Source of the DNA: Bacteroidia bacterium
Lineage (GTDB): Bacteria; Bacteroidota; Bacteroidia; Chitinophagales; UBA2359
Assembly (NCBI GenBank): GCA_030427245.1
Contig: JAUHXA010000028.1
Span: 16,464-80,463, forward strand
Length of the DNA stretch: 64,000 nucleotides
Reading direction: 5' to 3'
The translations under genes were made by a program, and so were the position numbers. Position 1 is the first letter of the stretch; each line of letters opens with the position of its first letter. Below, in pieces: positions 1-8,456 of the stretch. Under the pieces are notes generated by a model. It saw only the letters and a program-made list of their open reading frames with translations, was not told where the DNA came from and ran no database searches.

Positions 1-561
1 TTCTTCTTTCTGATTGCCTTCTTCATCCAACTCTACAAAAACTACTTCTAAAGAATCCGTTTCTTCAATGTCGTTTTCGACCTCTTCGGTAGTGCCATAT
101 TGTTTTTGGATACGCTCTATTTCATCGTCCAATAGCGCATCTTCTACAACAATTTCATAGTTTTCAAAGGTTGTTTCTTTATCTTCCAGTAAAGGAATCT
201 CGATATCAGGTTTTACTGCAATATGAAAAGAGAATGTAATATCAGAATTACTATCCACATCCATTTTTGTCAAATCACTTTCGGTCATTAATGGATTCGC
301 CAATATCTCCCATTCCGTATTCTGCAAAAAATCGTTTAGTTGTTCTTCCAATATTTTATTCAATTGGTCGCCAAAAACGGATTTTCCATACATTTTTTTA
401 ACCATACCCATTGGCACCATTCCTGCTCTGAAACCTTTGATTTGAGCTTTCTTTTTCAAATTTTTCAGTTCATTATTAACTGCCTCACGATAATCACTAG
501 CCTCAACGGTTAGCTTTAATAAGCCAAGACCATTCTTCAATATTTCTGTGTTAACTTGCAT
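1..561 (-). CDS. tig: Trigger factor, N-terminal part (runs off the window)
   Basis: Trigger factor is the ribosome-bound chaperone and peptidyl-prolyl isomerase that meets nascent chains at the exit tunnel. The 187 visible codons start at an ATG at 561 and have no stop before the window edge. The ribosome-docking signature is present as KGFRAGMVP at residues 42-50 (family form GFRxGxxP), inside a typical first domain beginning MQVNTEILKNGL. The acidic stretch after residue 150 is where the isomerase domain should begin. A Bacteroidota-type promoter lies about 50 bp upstream on the same strand. The gene stands alone here; in many bacteria tig precedes clpP/clpX, which would lie outside the window. 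The identification rests on the docking motif and overall N-domain pattern. Confidence 0.9.
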   Translation of the reverse strand, partial: MQVNTEILKNGLGLLKLTVEASDYREAVNNELKNLKKKAQIKGFRAGMVPMGMVKKMYGKSVFGDQLNKILEEQLNDFLQNTEWEILANPLMTESDLTKMDVDSNSDITFSFHIAVKPDIEIPLLEDKETTFENYEIVVEDALLDDEIERIQKQYGTTEEVENDIEETDSLEVVFVELDEEGNQKEE

Positions 562-610
562 TTATTTTACACAAATTTTTGTTAATAAATTTCTTTAGAT
601 AAATTGGGTG

Positions 611-641
611 CAAAAGTACGGATAAACTCCCAACAAACAAA
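611..641 (-). promoter_or_regulatory. Bacteroidota-type promoter of trigger factor
   Basis: Read on the minus strand, the sequence has TACTTTTG at 618-611, matching the Bacteroidota -7 consensus TAnnTTTG, and a TTTG -33 element at 641-638 (a second TTTG at 637-634). The spacing fits the known 19-21 bp range. Transcription would begin near 605, giving a leader of about 45 nt before the trigger factor ATG. Confidence 0.6.
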
Positions 642-778
642 TTTACTTCAATTCGATGTGTTGGATTAACTTGAAAAAATGGTATATTCCCACTTACCGT
701 CCTCCTCTTTCATCCCATTATTTCCTGACACAAACTGAAAAATAATAGCAGAATCAAAGATATTGTTAATAGAATACT

Positions 779-1288
779 TTAAGAAATGGGAGGCATAGAT
801 TGACTAAGAATTTTTACATTCTCTAATAACTGACTCATTGCCTTGAATTTAATTTGCTCTTCTTCAAGTTCTCTAAATAAGCCTTCATATACAATGAAAG
901 GCATTACCTTTTTATTGAAGAAAGTAGTGTCGGAATCAATGGATTCCATGTCACGAATAAGCACCAATTTAAGCCTTTTTACAAGCAAACTCCTACCAAA
1001 GTGAGCGGGTAACTCATTTAACAGTTCGCTACAAGCATCGTAAAAACCTATGACGGCATTTTCATAGGTATAAGTTTCTAATCCATCTTCTTCCTTGTAC
1101 TTTTTAACTGCCTTGAGAACAGATTTTCGTTTATTTTGCTTTTCACCAGAACTAAGTTGCTCCCACTCCATTTTGTTCTTGTATCGATGAATTAAGTTAA
1201 ATTCTATTTGTCGGGCACTATTCATCTGCTTGTTCTCAGATAAAAAAGTTAAAACGTCATTGATTTCATCAATCATAAAAAAATGCAT
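779..1288 (-). CDS. Hypothetical protein, helical
   Basis: I do not recognise this 169-residue protein. It starts at an ATG at 1288; an in-frame ATG four codons later is an alternative. It has no signal peptide or membrane segment, is rich in charged residues (a Lys-rich patch around residues 50-65), and appears mostly alpha-helical, so it is probably cytoplasmic. It lies alone between trigger factor and the divergently transcribed malic enzyme, with about 95 bp to the latter. Codon use is AT-rich like the accessory genes. No catalytic motif is visible, so no function is proposed. Confidence 0.6.
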   Translation of the reverse strand: MHFFMIDEINDVLTFLSENKQMNSARQIEFNLIHRYKNKMEWEQLSSGEKQNKRKSVLKAVKKYKEEDGLETYTYENAVIGFYDACSELLNELPAHFGRSLLVKRLKLVLIRDMESIDSDTTFFNKKVMPFIVYEGLFRELEEEQIKFKAMSQLLENVKILSQSMPPIS

Positions 1289-1383
1289 TTTGAGATTTTC
1301 TTTGAAGGTAAATTAGTCCATTCCTCCTAAACTTCAAAAGTCTTCTTATTTTTACTCCTTAATTTTTCAAAAATAAAAAAATT

Positions 1384-3660
1384 ATGGAAAACAATCCCTT
1401 CTTACAAGCCGCTTTAGATTATCATTCTGAAGGGCGCCCCGGCAAAATTGAAGTTATTCCGACCAAAGAAACAGCCAACCAAAGGCACTTATCCTTAGCC
1501 TATTCTCCAGGAGTCGCACAACCTTGTTTAGAAATCGCAAAACATCCAGAAGATGTCTATAAATACACTGCCAAAGGTAATTTGGTAGCAGTGATTACGA
1601 ATGGTACAGCCGTTTTGGGATTGGGTAATATTGGCGCAGCAGCGAGCAAACCCGTGATGGAAGGTAAAGGGCTACTGTTCAAAATATATGCGGATATTGA
1701 TTGTTTTGATTTAGAGTTGGACACTACTGATATAGACGATTTTGTAAAAATGGTCAAAATGTTGGAGCCTACTTTTGGAGGAGTCAATTTGGAAGATATT
1801 GCCGCTCCCGACTGTTTCACCATTGAAGCAAGACTGAAAGCCGAGATGAACATTCCAGTCATGCACGACGACCAACATGGAACGGCCATTATTTCGGCTG
1901 CTGCTTTGTTAAATGCCTTGGAATTGGTGGGTAAAAAAATTGAAGATGTCCGAGTAGTTGTTTCGGGTGCGGGGGCTGCGGCTATTTCTTGTATTCGGAT
2001 GTGGGAAAAGATTGGAGTGGAAAAGAAAAACATCACGATGTTTGACATTGTAGGTCAAGTAGCTACCAACCGAGATGATTTAAGCGAGTTTCAAGCCGCA
2101 TTTGCCAACAAATACCAATACGCCAACATTGGAGAAGCGATGCACGGGGCAGATGTTTTCTTGGGGCTTTCGGCGGGGAATATTATCTCACAAGACATGG
2201 TGAGGAGCATGGCGAATGACCCCATTGTGTTTGCTTTGGCGAATCCTACTCCCGAAATCAGCTACGAAAAAGCAACAGAAGCCCGCCCCGATTGCCTCGT
2301 TGCAACGGGCCGGTCTGACTACCCCAATCAGGTAAATAATGTCTTGGGTTTTCCCTACATTTTTCGAGGCGCATTGGATGTCAGAGCAACGGAAATCAAT
2401 GAGGAAATGAAAATGGGGGCAGTGTATGCACTCGCAGAATTGGCTAAAAAACCCGTTCCCGACATTGTGAATATGGCCTACAACAATGTGAATCTAAAGT
2501 TTGGAAAAGACTATTTTATTCCCAAACCTGTCGACCCTCGCTTGATAACCGCCCTTGCCCCGGCAGTTGCCAAAGCTGCAATGGATTCTGATGTTGCCCA
2601 ACGTCCTATTGAAGATTGGGAAGCCTACAAAGCGGAGTTGGCTCTTCGCTTGGGCAAGGGTCATATATTGTCTAAAGTCATTGAAAGCAAGGCGAAACAA
2701 GACATTAAAAAAGTTGTTTTTGCGGATGCTCAAAATGTGTCTTTACTCAAAGCGGTTCAGGTGATTGTAGAGGAAAAAATTGCAGCACCTATCTTATTAG
2801 GTGACCGTTCATTGATTGAAAGCCTCTTGCAAGAGTACCATATTCAACTACCCAATGTACCCATTATTGACCCCAGAAAACCCATCAACGAAGCAGAGGA
2901 ACAAAGAATCCTTAAATACGGTGAATTGCTTTACCAATTACGCAAACGAAAGGGCTACACCTATGAAGAGGCGCTGTATCATGTTCGTTCTCGGTCGCAC
3001 TATGGGGCTTTGATGGTCGAAAATGGAGATGCCGATGCCATGATTGGCGGTTTGACCAAACGATTCCCGACTACGATAAGACCTGCCCTGCAAATTGTTG
3101 GCGCAAGAAAAGGGGTGAAGAAAGTAGCAGGAATGCACATTTTGATGACCCGTTTTGGGCCGATGTTTATTGCAGATACGACTGTCAATCATCACCTCTC
3201 TCCAGAAGATGTTGCCAACATAACAGAATTGGTAGCCGACGAAGTAAGACGCTTGGATATAGAACCCAAAATAGCTTTGGTAACTTACTCCAATTTTGGT
3301 TCAGTTCCCTCTGGTGAATCTGCGCTATTGATGCGACAAGCCACGGCTATTTTGCATGAAAGGCATCCCGATTGGATTTTGGACGGAGAAATGCAGGCAC
3401 ACATGGCACTTCAACCCGAAATACTCAAGCAGTTTTTCCCTTTTTCTAAACTGAATGGACATCGAGCGAATACGCTTATTTTCCCCAACCTTTCGGCTGC
3501 AAACATTGCTTACAACCTGATAGAAAGTATATCTGATGTGGATGTGATTGGGCCTATTTTATTGGGTTTGAACAAGCCAATTCACCTACTTCAATTGGGG
3601 GCAAGTGTGCGGCAAATTGTGGATATGGTGGGGATTGCAGCGATTCATGCGCAGAAGTGA
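1384..3660 (+). CDS. maeB: NADP-dependent malic enzyme with phosphotransacetylase-like domain
   Basis: MaeB oxidatively decarboxylates (S)-malate to pyruvate, giving CO2 and NADPH, and so feeds pyruvate and reducing power from the TCA cycle. The 758 residues match the long MaeB-type enzymes. The malic N-terminal domain carries YSPGVAQ at residues 40-46 and the LGLGNIG segment; a Rossmann NAD(P) site with GAGAAA lies near residue 195. From about residue 430 the protein continues into a phosphate acetyl/butyryltransferase-like domain. In known MaeB proteins this second domain is regulatory, sensing acetyl-CoA, rather than catalytic. The stop is followed directly by a decayed membrane-protein remnant on the other strand, so no downstream operon partner is present. 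Confidence 0.95.
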   Translation: MENNPFLQAALDYHSEGRPGKIEVIPTKETANQRHLSLAYSPGVAQPCLEIAKHPEDVYKYTAKGNLVAVITNGTAVLGLGNIGAAASKPVMEGKGLLFKIYADIDCFDLELDTTDIDDFVKMVKMLEPTFGGVNLEDIAAPDCFTIEARLKAEMNIPVMHDDQHGTAIISAAALLNALELVGKKIEDVRVVVSGAGAAAISCIRMWEKIGVEKKNITMFDIVGQVATNRDDLSEFQAAFANKYQYANIGEAMHGADVFLGLSAGNIISQDMVRSMANDPIVFALANPTPEISYEKATEARPDCLVATGRSDYPNQVNNVLGFPYIFRGALDVRATEINEEMKMGAVYALAELAKKPVPDIVNMAYNNVNLKFGKDYFIPKPVDPRLITALAPAVAKAAMDSDVAQRPIEDWEAYKAELALRLGKGHILSKVIESKAKQDIKKVVFADAQNVSLLKAVQVIVEEKIAAPILLGDRSLIESLLQEYHIQLPNVPIIDPRKPINEAEEQRILKYGELLYQLRKRKGYTYEEALYHVRSRSHYGALMVENGDADAMIGGLTKRFPTTIRPALQIVGARKGVKKVAGMHILMTRFGPMFIADTTVNHHLSPEDVANITELVADEVRRLDIEPKIALVTYSNFGSVPSGESALLMRQATAILHERHPDWILDGEMQAHMALQPEILKQFFPFSKLNGHRANTLIFPNLSAANIAYNLIESISDVDVIGPILLGLNKPIHLLQLGASVRQIVDMVGIAAIHAQK

Positions 3661-3663
3661 TAA

Positions 3664-3954
3664 AACAAGATAAAAATAAACCCAAATCAAGACCAATATT
3701 CTGCCAAAAGATAGCCGATTGATGGCTTCTATATCAAATCCCGTTTCGGACAAGAAGTAAAAAGTACCAATCATAACGCCCATGATGAGCGATAGACGAA
3801 TGGAAATGCTGCTGTCAAAAATCTCCCTCGCTTCAACTTCGCTGAATTCGGCGATGCCATAATATCGCAGGAAAGTCAGCAATCCCATTGCCAAAGTCTA
3901 AACAATGACCATTTGAAGCCAAAAGATGAATTTGTCTTTTAGAAGTGAGTTCAT
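3664..3954 (-). pseudogene. Remnant of a membrane anchor domain, possibly of a class III nucleotide cyclase
   Basis: From an ATG at 3954 the minus strand reads an N-terminus beginning MNSLLKDKFIFWLQMVIV, then meets TAG at 3900-3898 and continues in the same frame with two hydrophobic segments: one around IRLSLIMGVMIGTFYF and one around ILVLIWVYFYLVLSLL. The TAG stands where a TGG tryptophan codon would fit a membrane helix. The frame then runs into the 3' end of maeB, so the rest of the protein is missing. The layout (xSxSIRLSLI, then xxRLSFGRILVL) resembles membrane anchors of Bacteroidota adenylate/guanylate cyclases from memory, but no cyclase domain remains, so the family name is a guess. 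Confidence 0.45.
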
Positions 3955-4079
3955 TTATAATCAGGATTCTAAGGATTGGAGTAATATCCTTGTAGTCAAA
4001 CGAAAAAGGTGTAATCTCTAATCCCACTCTATGCCTGATAAACGTTTTCAAGAAAATACATCATTATTATAAATACTTA

Positions 4080-5234
4080 TTATTTTCCATAAATGCATAA
4101 AAATCCTTTATAATCTAATGCAGCTAAATAATGATTGTTAATTATAGGCTTACGACTATTTGGAAATGCACTATTTACTAGTTGATAATCCCAATCTATC
4201 GACTTTGTATTCATATTGAACGCACCAATGGTTTCAGAGGCAATGAAATCATTATTATCTTTTTTTCCAATAAAATAAAGATATTCTCCATCAGAGACGG
4301 TATTATTAAATTTGTAGGCTTTTTGTGTTGCTTCCCTCAGTTTATCTTGAATGTTCAAAATACTATCAGTACTTTTGATATAGTCTTCTCTAAAATCCTT
4401 TACTATTAATAAAGATAGATTCTCCAAATCAATCTTGTAAAAACAATTATCTAACAATGCATAATAAAGTTGGTCTTTCCTTGATAAGAAAAATTCTGGT
4501 ACAGAGCCTATACTTACATTCGTCTCTATATTCCCCAATATTGGGTTAGATATCTTTCTTATTATCCAATTAATTTTTCCAGAATTTATAGAAATGCCTA
4601 CAATTCCTATATTGTCAATAGAAATCATAAGTACATCCTTGAATATACCTACTATATTCTTAATTCTATTTTTAGAACTATTTATTTGCAAATCATCACC
4701 ATTTTTTGGTAGATCCGTTATATCACATTCCCACATCTTACTGCCATCTCTATACAATAAACAAATTATCTTGCAATTAGCTCCGTTCTCATTTTGAACC
4801 GCAAATAAGAAGTCATTTTTTTGGAATATTTTATTAGTATTATAACTCTGAGACCATAATATTCTTTTATGTCTAAAATCAAATATTCCTTCCGTTTTAT
4901 TTCCGTAAGTACCTTTGAAAACATACAATCCACTATTAATAATTGCAAATGGATTTAAGTCATATTGAGAGAGAAGGTTTTCTAAATCTTGATTTAATTC
5001 CTCATCAGCGTTAAAGATTACATACTTACCGAAACTTTTTCTAAAAATAAAGAAATCCTTTTTAGCTGCTATGAATTGAAATCCGTATTTAGACTTATAC
5101 AAGATTTCTTTTTTATAGGTTTTTAAATTATATTTTGAGAGGTTATTGTCATTATCTACATAATAGACTTCATCACCTCTGATAAAATAATCGCTATGCT
5201 TTCTAGCAGGAATTTTCTTCTTTAAATGAAACAT
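4080..5234 (-). CDS. PQQ-like beta-propeller protein, function unknown
   Basis: This 384-residue protein shows repeated short beta-strand blades of the kind YYVDNDNNLSKYNLKT and LYYALLDNCFYKIDLENL, with W-x-Y/W-E segments such as RILWSQSY, KMWECDI and SIDWDYQL. The pattern is that of PQQ/WD-like propellers that hold scalar readings rather than the quinone itself. There is no signal peptide or transmembrane segment, so it is probably cytoplasmic. Codon use is very AT-rich compared with maeB and relA, which suggests acquisition. It stands alone, flanked by gene remnants on both sides. No active-site motif is recognisable. Confidence 0.65.
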   Translation of the reverse strand: MFHLKKKIPARKHSDYFIRGDEVYYVDNDNNLSKYNLKTYKKEILYKSKYGFQFIAAKKDFFIFRKSFGKYVIFNADEELNQDLENLLSQYDLNPFAIINSGLYVFKGTYGNKTEGIFDFRHKRILWSQSYNTNKIFQKNDFLFAVQNENGANCKIICLLYRDGSKMWECDITDLPKNGDDLQINSSKNRIKNIVGIFKDVLMISIDNIGIVGISINSGKINWIIRKISNPILGNIETNVSIGSVPEFFLSRKDQLYYALLDNCFYKIDLENLSLLIVKDFREDYIKSTDSILNIQDKLREATQKAYKFNNTVSDGEYLYFIGKKDNNDFIASETIGAFNMNTKSIDWDYQLVNSAFPNSRKPIINNHYLAALDYKGFLCIYGK

Positions 5235-5463
5235 TTATTTTCTTTCTTTACCAAATATGTATAAAATTTATCAGTCCCATTTTTATAAGTTCACCTTTAT
5301 CGTTTGTGAAACAAACTAAATCCGAAGCATTAAATACGTTAAAGTTAGTAAAAAAAAAATTAGCATTGTATAAGTTTTGAACACAGATGCAATCTTTACA
5401 AGCACTATGAAAATTGAAAATCAATACATTGTTTTAAAATTATATATATAATATTTTTAATGT

Positions 5464-5501
5464 AAAAGACGCTATTATTCATAAATAGAATAGCGTCTTT
5501 T
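5464..5501. terminator. Perfect 13-bp hairpin, AT-flanked terminator
   Basis: Bases 5464-5476 (AAAAGACGCTATT) pair perfectly with 5489-5501 around a 12-nt loop. The outer A4/T4 tracts make it work as a terminator in either direction. It lies just beyond the end of the RND-pump remnant, which is read leftwards into it. Confidence 0.75.
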
Positions 5502-5509
5502 CTATAAAA

Positions 5510-5800
5510 TCACCCCTGCACCCCAAACTCCACCTTCATTCCTTTCTTTTCACCCCTCCATTTCAAATACCTTTCCTCAATCCCATCCACAATCCGATAC
5601 ACCACTGGCACAATAATCATGGTCAAAATCATCGAACTCGTCAAGCCACCAATCAAGACCCACGCCCCACGCCAAGGCATTCTTCCGCTCCGAACCCGCA
5701 CCCGTTGCAATCGCATTCGGAATTATTGCAATCACCATCGTAATCGTCGTCATCAAAATCGGACGAAAACGCCGTACCCTCAACAATCGCCTGCCATCCC
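5510..5800 (-). pseudogene. C-terminal remnant of an RND-family efflux transporter (AcrB/CusA-like), frameshifted
   Basis: On the minus strand one frame reads RRFRPILMTTITMVIAIIPN and then GTGAGSERKNALAWG, which is the conserved last membrane region of RND pumps (family form RPIxMTxLxxxxGxxPxxxxxGxG). The sequence then shifts frame near 5690-5700 and continues as LIGGLTSSMILTMIIVPVVY, followed by a basic tail and a stop at 5510. A second shift near 5780 separates the preceding AIVEG segment. About 90 of more than 1000 residues survive, so this is a decayed fragment. The intact pump's periplasmic adaptor and TolC-type partners are not present. Confidence 0.75.
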
Positions 5801-5919
5801 TTCACACTTCAATTGAATTCGCAAAAAGCGATTCCCGAAGAACCAAAGGCTTCTTTTATCGCTTGAAAAAAGAAGTTGAGGAAATGAAGTAGGTGAGTTT
5901 AAGCAAGGGAAGAATAAAA

Positions 5920-5954
5920 AAAAGCGAGCAGTATATTCTATACTACTCGCTTTT
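5920..5954 (-). terminator. Terminator of tRNA-Leu
   Basis: AAAAGCGAG (5920-5928) pairs with CTCGCTTTT (5946-5954), and an inner AGTATA/TATACT stem extends it. On the minus strand the hairpin ends in a T-run. It begins 10 bp beyond the 3' end of the tRNA-Leu gene. Confidence 0.8.
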
Positions 5955-5964
5955 GTAATTGAAG

Positions 5965-6046
5965 TGCGGGTGAAGGGACTCGAACCCCCACGCCGTGAAG
6001 CACTAGATCCTAAGTCTAGCATGTCTACCAATTCCATCACACCCGC
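5965..6046 (-). tRNA. tRNA-Leu (anticodon UAG)
   Basis: The minus strand folds as a class II tRNA of 82 nt. The acceptor stem GCGGGTG/CACCCGC spans 6046-6040 and 5972-5966, with discriminator A at 5965. The anticodon stem CTAGA/TCTAG encloses the loop CTTAGGA, giving anticodon UAG, which reads CUA/CUG leucine codons. A long variable arm follows, then the T-arm with GGTTCGAGTCC. The CCA end is not encoded. A TAAATTTG box at 6071-6064 and a hairpin at 5954-5920 bracket it as a single-gene unit. Confidence 0.95.
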
Positions 6047-6063
6047 ATCACGAAATCAGGTCG

Positions 6064-6071
6064 CAAATTTA
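6064..6071 (-). promoter_or_regulatory. -7 box of the tRNA-Leu promoter
   Basis: The minus strand reads TAAATTTG, a full match to the Bacteroidota -7 consensus TAnnTTTG, 18 nt upstream of the mature tRNA 5' end. No clear -33 TTTG was found at the usual spacing, so strength is uncertain. Confidence 0.45.
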
Positions 6072-6166
6072 CTCTTTTTTCAGATAATTGGAAATTAACC
6101 GCAAAAATTTGTTAATTTTATTTTGATTTTGCCATTTACCTCAATCATATCAGGAAAAAAGTAAGA

Positions 6167-8374
6167 ATGATTTCGACACACGTTTATGAAAAAATTGAAG
6201 AACCTGAAGTAATAGCAGCTTGTAAAGAATTGCTCAAATCTTGTGAGCCTATTAGTGATTCGGATAGAGATCGTATTGAAAGAGCCATTGAAGTTGCTTA
6301 TGAAGCACATAAAGGAATGATGCGAAAGGCGGGAGGACCCTATATTTTGCATCCTATTGAAGTTGCCCAAATTGTAGCGACTGAGGTAGGTTTGGGCTCG
6401 ACCTCGGTTATCTGTGCTTTGTTGCACGATGTTGTAGAAGATACCGACCTCACATTGGAAGACTTGCAGCGAGAATTTGGTGCTAAAGTGGCTGATATTG
6501 TGGATGGCCTCACCAAAATAAAAGTCTATAATAAAAGTTGGGTGGTTCAGAAAGCCGAAAACTTCAAAAAAATATTGTTTGCGCTCGGCAAAGATGTACG
6601 GGTTATTTTGATCAAGCTGGCGGATCGTCTCCACAATATGCGAACGATGGATGCGATGCTTCCCAAAAAACAGGAGTTGATTGCCTCCGAAACGCTGTTT
6701 TTATACACGCCTATTGCCCACCGATTGGGCTTATATACCATCAAATCGGAATTGGAAGATCTTTCCATAAAATACACTCAAAGAGAGATTTACAAAGAAA
6801 TTGCAGGAAAGCTGAGTGAAACCAAAAGAAGTAGAGAAAAATTTATTCGAGAATTTATTGAACCTGTCAAGAAAAAACTGGAAGATGGTGGAGTAGGAGA
6901 ATTTGAGATATATGGTCGCCCTAAGCACATTTTTTCTATTCTGAACAAGATGCGAAACAAAGGAGTGACATTTGAAGAGATTTACGATTTGTTTGCCATC
7001 AGAATTGTGATTGATGCAGATGATCAAGAAGGAAAGGCTTTGTGTTGGAAAGCTTATTCGATTGTTACGGATTTGTATCGCCCAAATCCTTTAAGATTGC
7101 GAGACTGGATTTCGAATCCTAAATCCAATGGTTACGAATCCCTTCATACGACGGTGATGGGACCTGGAGGACGTTGGGTAGAAGTGCAGATTCGCACGAA
7201 GATAATGAATGAAATAGCGGAAAAAGGGGTGGCAGCGCATTGGAAATACAAAGGTGGTCGGGCTGACGGACAGTTTGACGATTGGCTGCAAAAAGTACGA
7301 GAATACCTTCAAAACCCACAAGGTACGGCAGTGGATTTGCTGCACGATTTTCGACACAATCTATACGTCAATAATATTTATGTCTTTACGCCCAAAGGAG
7401 ATGTACGCACTCTCCCAAGTGGCGCAACGATTTTGGATTTTGCTTTTGACATACACACCGACTTGGGCTGTACTTGCATTGGCGCAAAGATTGACGGTAA
7501 ATTGTATCCGATTTCCTATCGCCTGAAAAGTGGTGATCAAATCGAAATCATCACTTCCAAAAAACAAAAACCTTCTGAAGACTGGCTCAACAATACCGTA
7601 ACGAGCAAGGCACGCACCAAAATCAGACAAGTCCTGAAAAGCGAAAAACGCAACATTGCCGAGATGGGTAAGGAGATGCTGGAGCGTAAATTGAGGGGAT
7701 TGAAGGTGCCGATGACCAACAACATCATTGACGAATTGGCACACTACTACAAGTTTCACGACCGACTGGAGTTTTTGTATCAGATTTCACAAAAAAAATT
7801 CGACCTTTCGCAGCTCAAAAAACTCAACATCGTTGGGGATAAAATCGTTGAAAACAAGGAAAACAAGCCTACAACGATTAATGTAGAAGACTTGAACATT
7901 CCTACAAAAGAAGTGGATGAAGTAGACATCAACATCTTTGAGGGCTTTGCGGATCAAGTAGATTATACGATTGCCAACTGTTGCCGCCCTGTAGCGGGTG
8001 ACGAGGTGTTTGGGTTTATCACTGTCGGAAAAGGGATTCGGATTCATCGAAAATCTTGCCCTAATTCAGAAGATTTAACCACTCGCTACCCCTACCGAAT
8101 TGTCAATATCAAATGGACAAAAGCCACTAAAAATGTGCTGTTCCTTACCCATATTCGCATCAGCGGAGTGGACGATATTGGATTGGTGAACAAGCTGACA
8201 AGCATTATTTCCAATGAATTGAAAATCAATATGCGTTCTATTTCTTTAGACGCACGAGATGGTATTTTTGAAGGAAATATTGAAGTTTATATGCACGACA
8301 ATCAAGAGTTGAAATTACTTACCAAAAAATTGAAGCAAGTCGAAGGAATTCACAAGATTGAGCGATTGAGTTGA
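6167..8374 (+). CDS. rel: Bifunctional (p)ppGpp synthetase/hydrolase (Rel/SpoT)
   Basis: This enzyme makes (p)ppGpp from ATP and GTP/GDP during starvation and breaks it down otherwise, setting the stringent response. The 735 residues hold, in order, an HD hydrolase domain with His62 and the His87-Asp88 pair (HDVVEDT), a synthetase domain (DLFAIRIVID, YESLHTTV, EVQIRT), a TGS domain (LPSGATILDFAF), a zinc-finger-like helical part with Cys-Cys (ANCCRP), and a C-terminal ACT domain. Both catalytic centres look intact, so it should be bifunctional, as is usual for the single Rel of Bacteroidota. It is transcribed alone and ends in a hairpin shared with the convergent MuiA-like gene. Confidence 0.95.
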   Translation: MISTHVYEKIEEPEVIAACKELLKSCEPISDSDRDRIERAIEVAYEAHKGMMRKAGGPYILHPIEVAQIVATEVGLGSTSVICALLHDVVEDTDLTLEDLQREFGAKVADIVDGLTKIKVYNKSWVVQKAENFKKILFALGKDVRVILIKLADRLHNMRTMDAMLPKKQELIASETLFLYTPIAHRLGLYTIKSELEDLSIKYTQREIYKEIAGKLSETKRSREKFIREFIEPVKKKLEDGGVGEFEIYGRPKHIFSILNKMRNKGVTFEEIYDLFAIRIVIDADDQEGKALCWKAYSIVTDLYRPNPLRLRDWISNPKSNGYESLHTTVMGPGGRWVEVQIRTKIMNEIAEKGVAAHWKYKGGRADGQFDDWLQKVREYLQNPQGTAVDLLHDFRHNLYVNNIYVFTPKGDVRTLPSGATILDFAFDIHTDLGCTCIGAKIDGKLYPISYRLKSGDQIEIITSKKQKPSEDWLNNTVTSKARTKIRQVLKSEKRNIAEMGKEMLERKLRGLKVPMTNNIIDELAHYYKFHDRLEFLYQISQKKFDLSQLKKLNIVGDKIVENKENKPTTINVEDLNIPTKEVDEVDINIFEGFADQVDYTIANCCRPVAGDEVFGFITVGKGIRIHRKSCPNSEDLTTRYPYRIVNIKWTKATKNVLFLTHIRISGVDDIGLVNKLTSIISNELKINMRSISLDARDGIFEGNIEVYMHDNQELKLLTKKLKQVEGIHKIERLS

Positions 8375-8382
8375 GAAAACTT

Positions 8383-8446
8383 CAAATTCAAAGTGCAAAC
8401 TCAAATTCAATTTGAACAGAGAACTTGAGTTTGCATTTGAAACTTG
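8383..8446. terminator. Hairpin between convergent rel and MuiA-like genes
   Basis: Arms 8383-8404 and 8425-8446 are imperfect inverted repeats around a 20-nt loop and lie between two convergent stop codons, so they could end both transcripts. No strong U-run follows on the plus strand. The right arm matches, base for base over 22 positions, part of the first unit of the 62-bp tandem array (48298-48319). Confidence 0.45.
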
Positions 8447-8456
8447 TATTTGAGTT

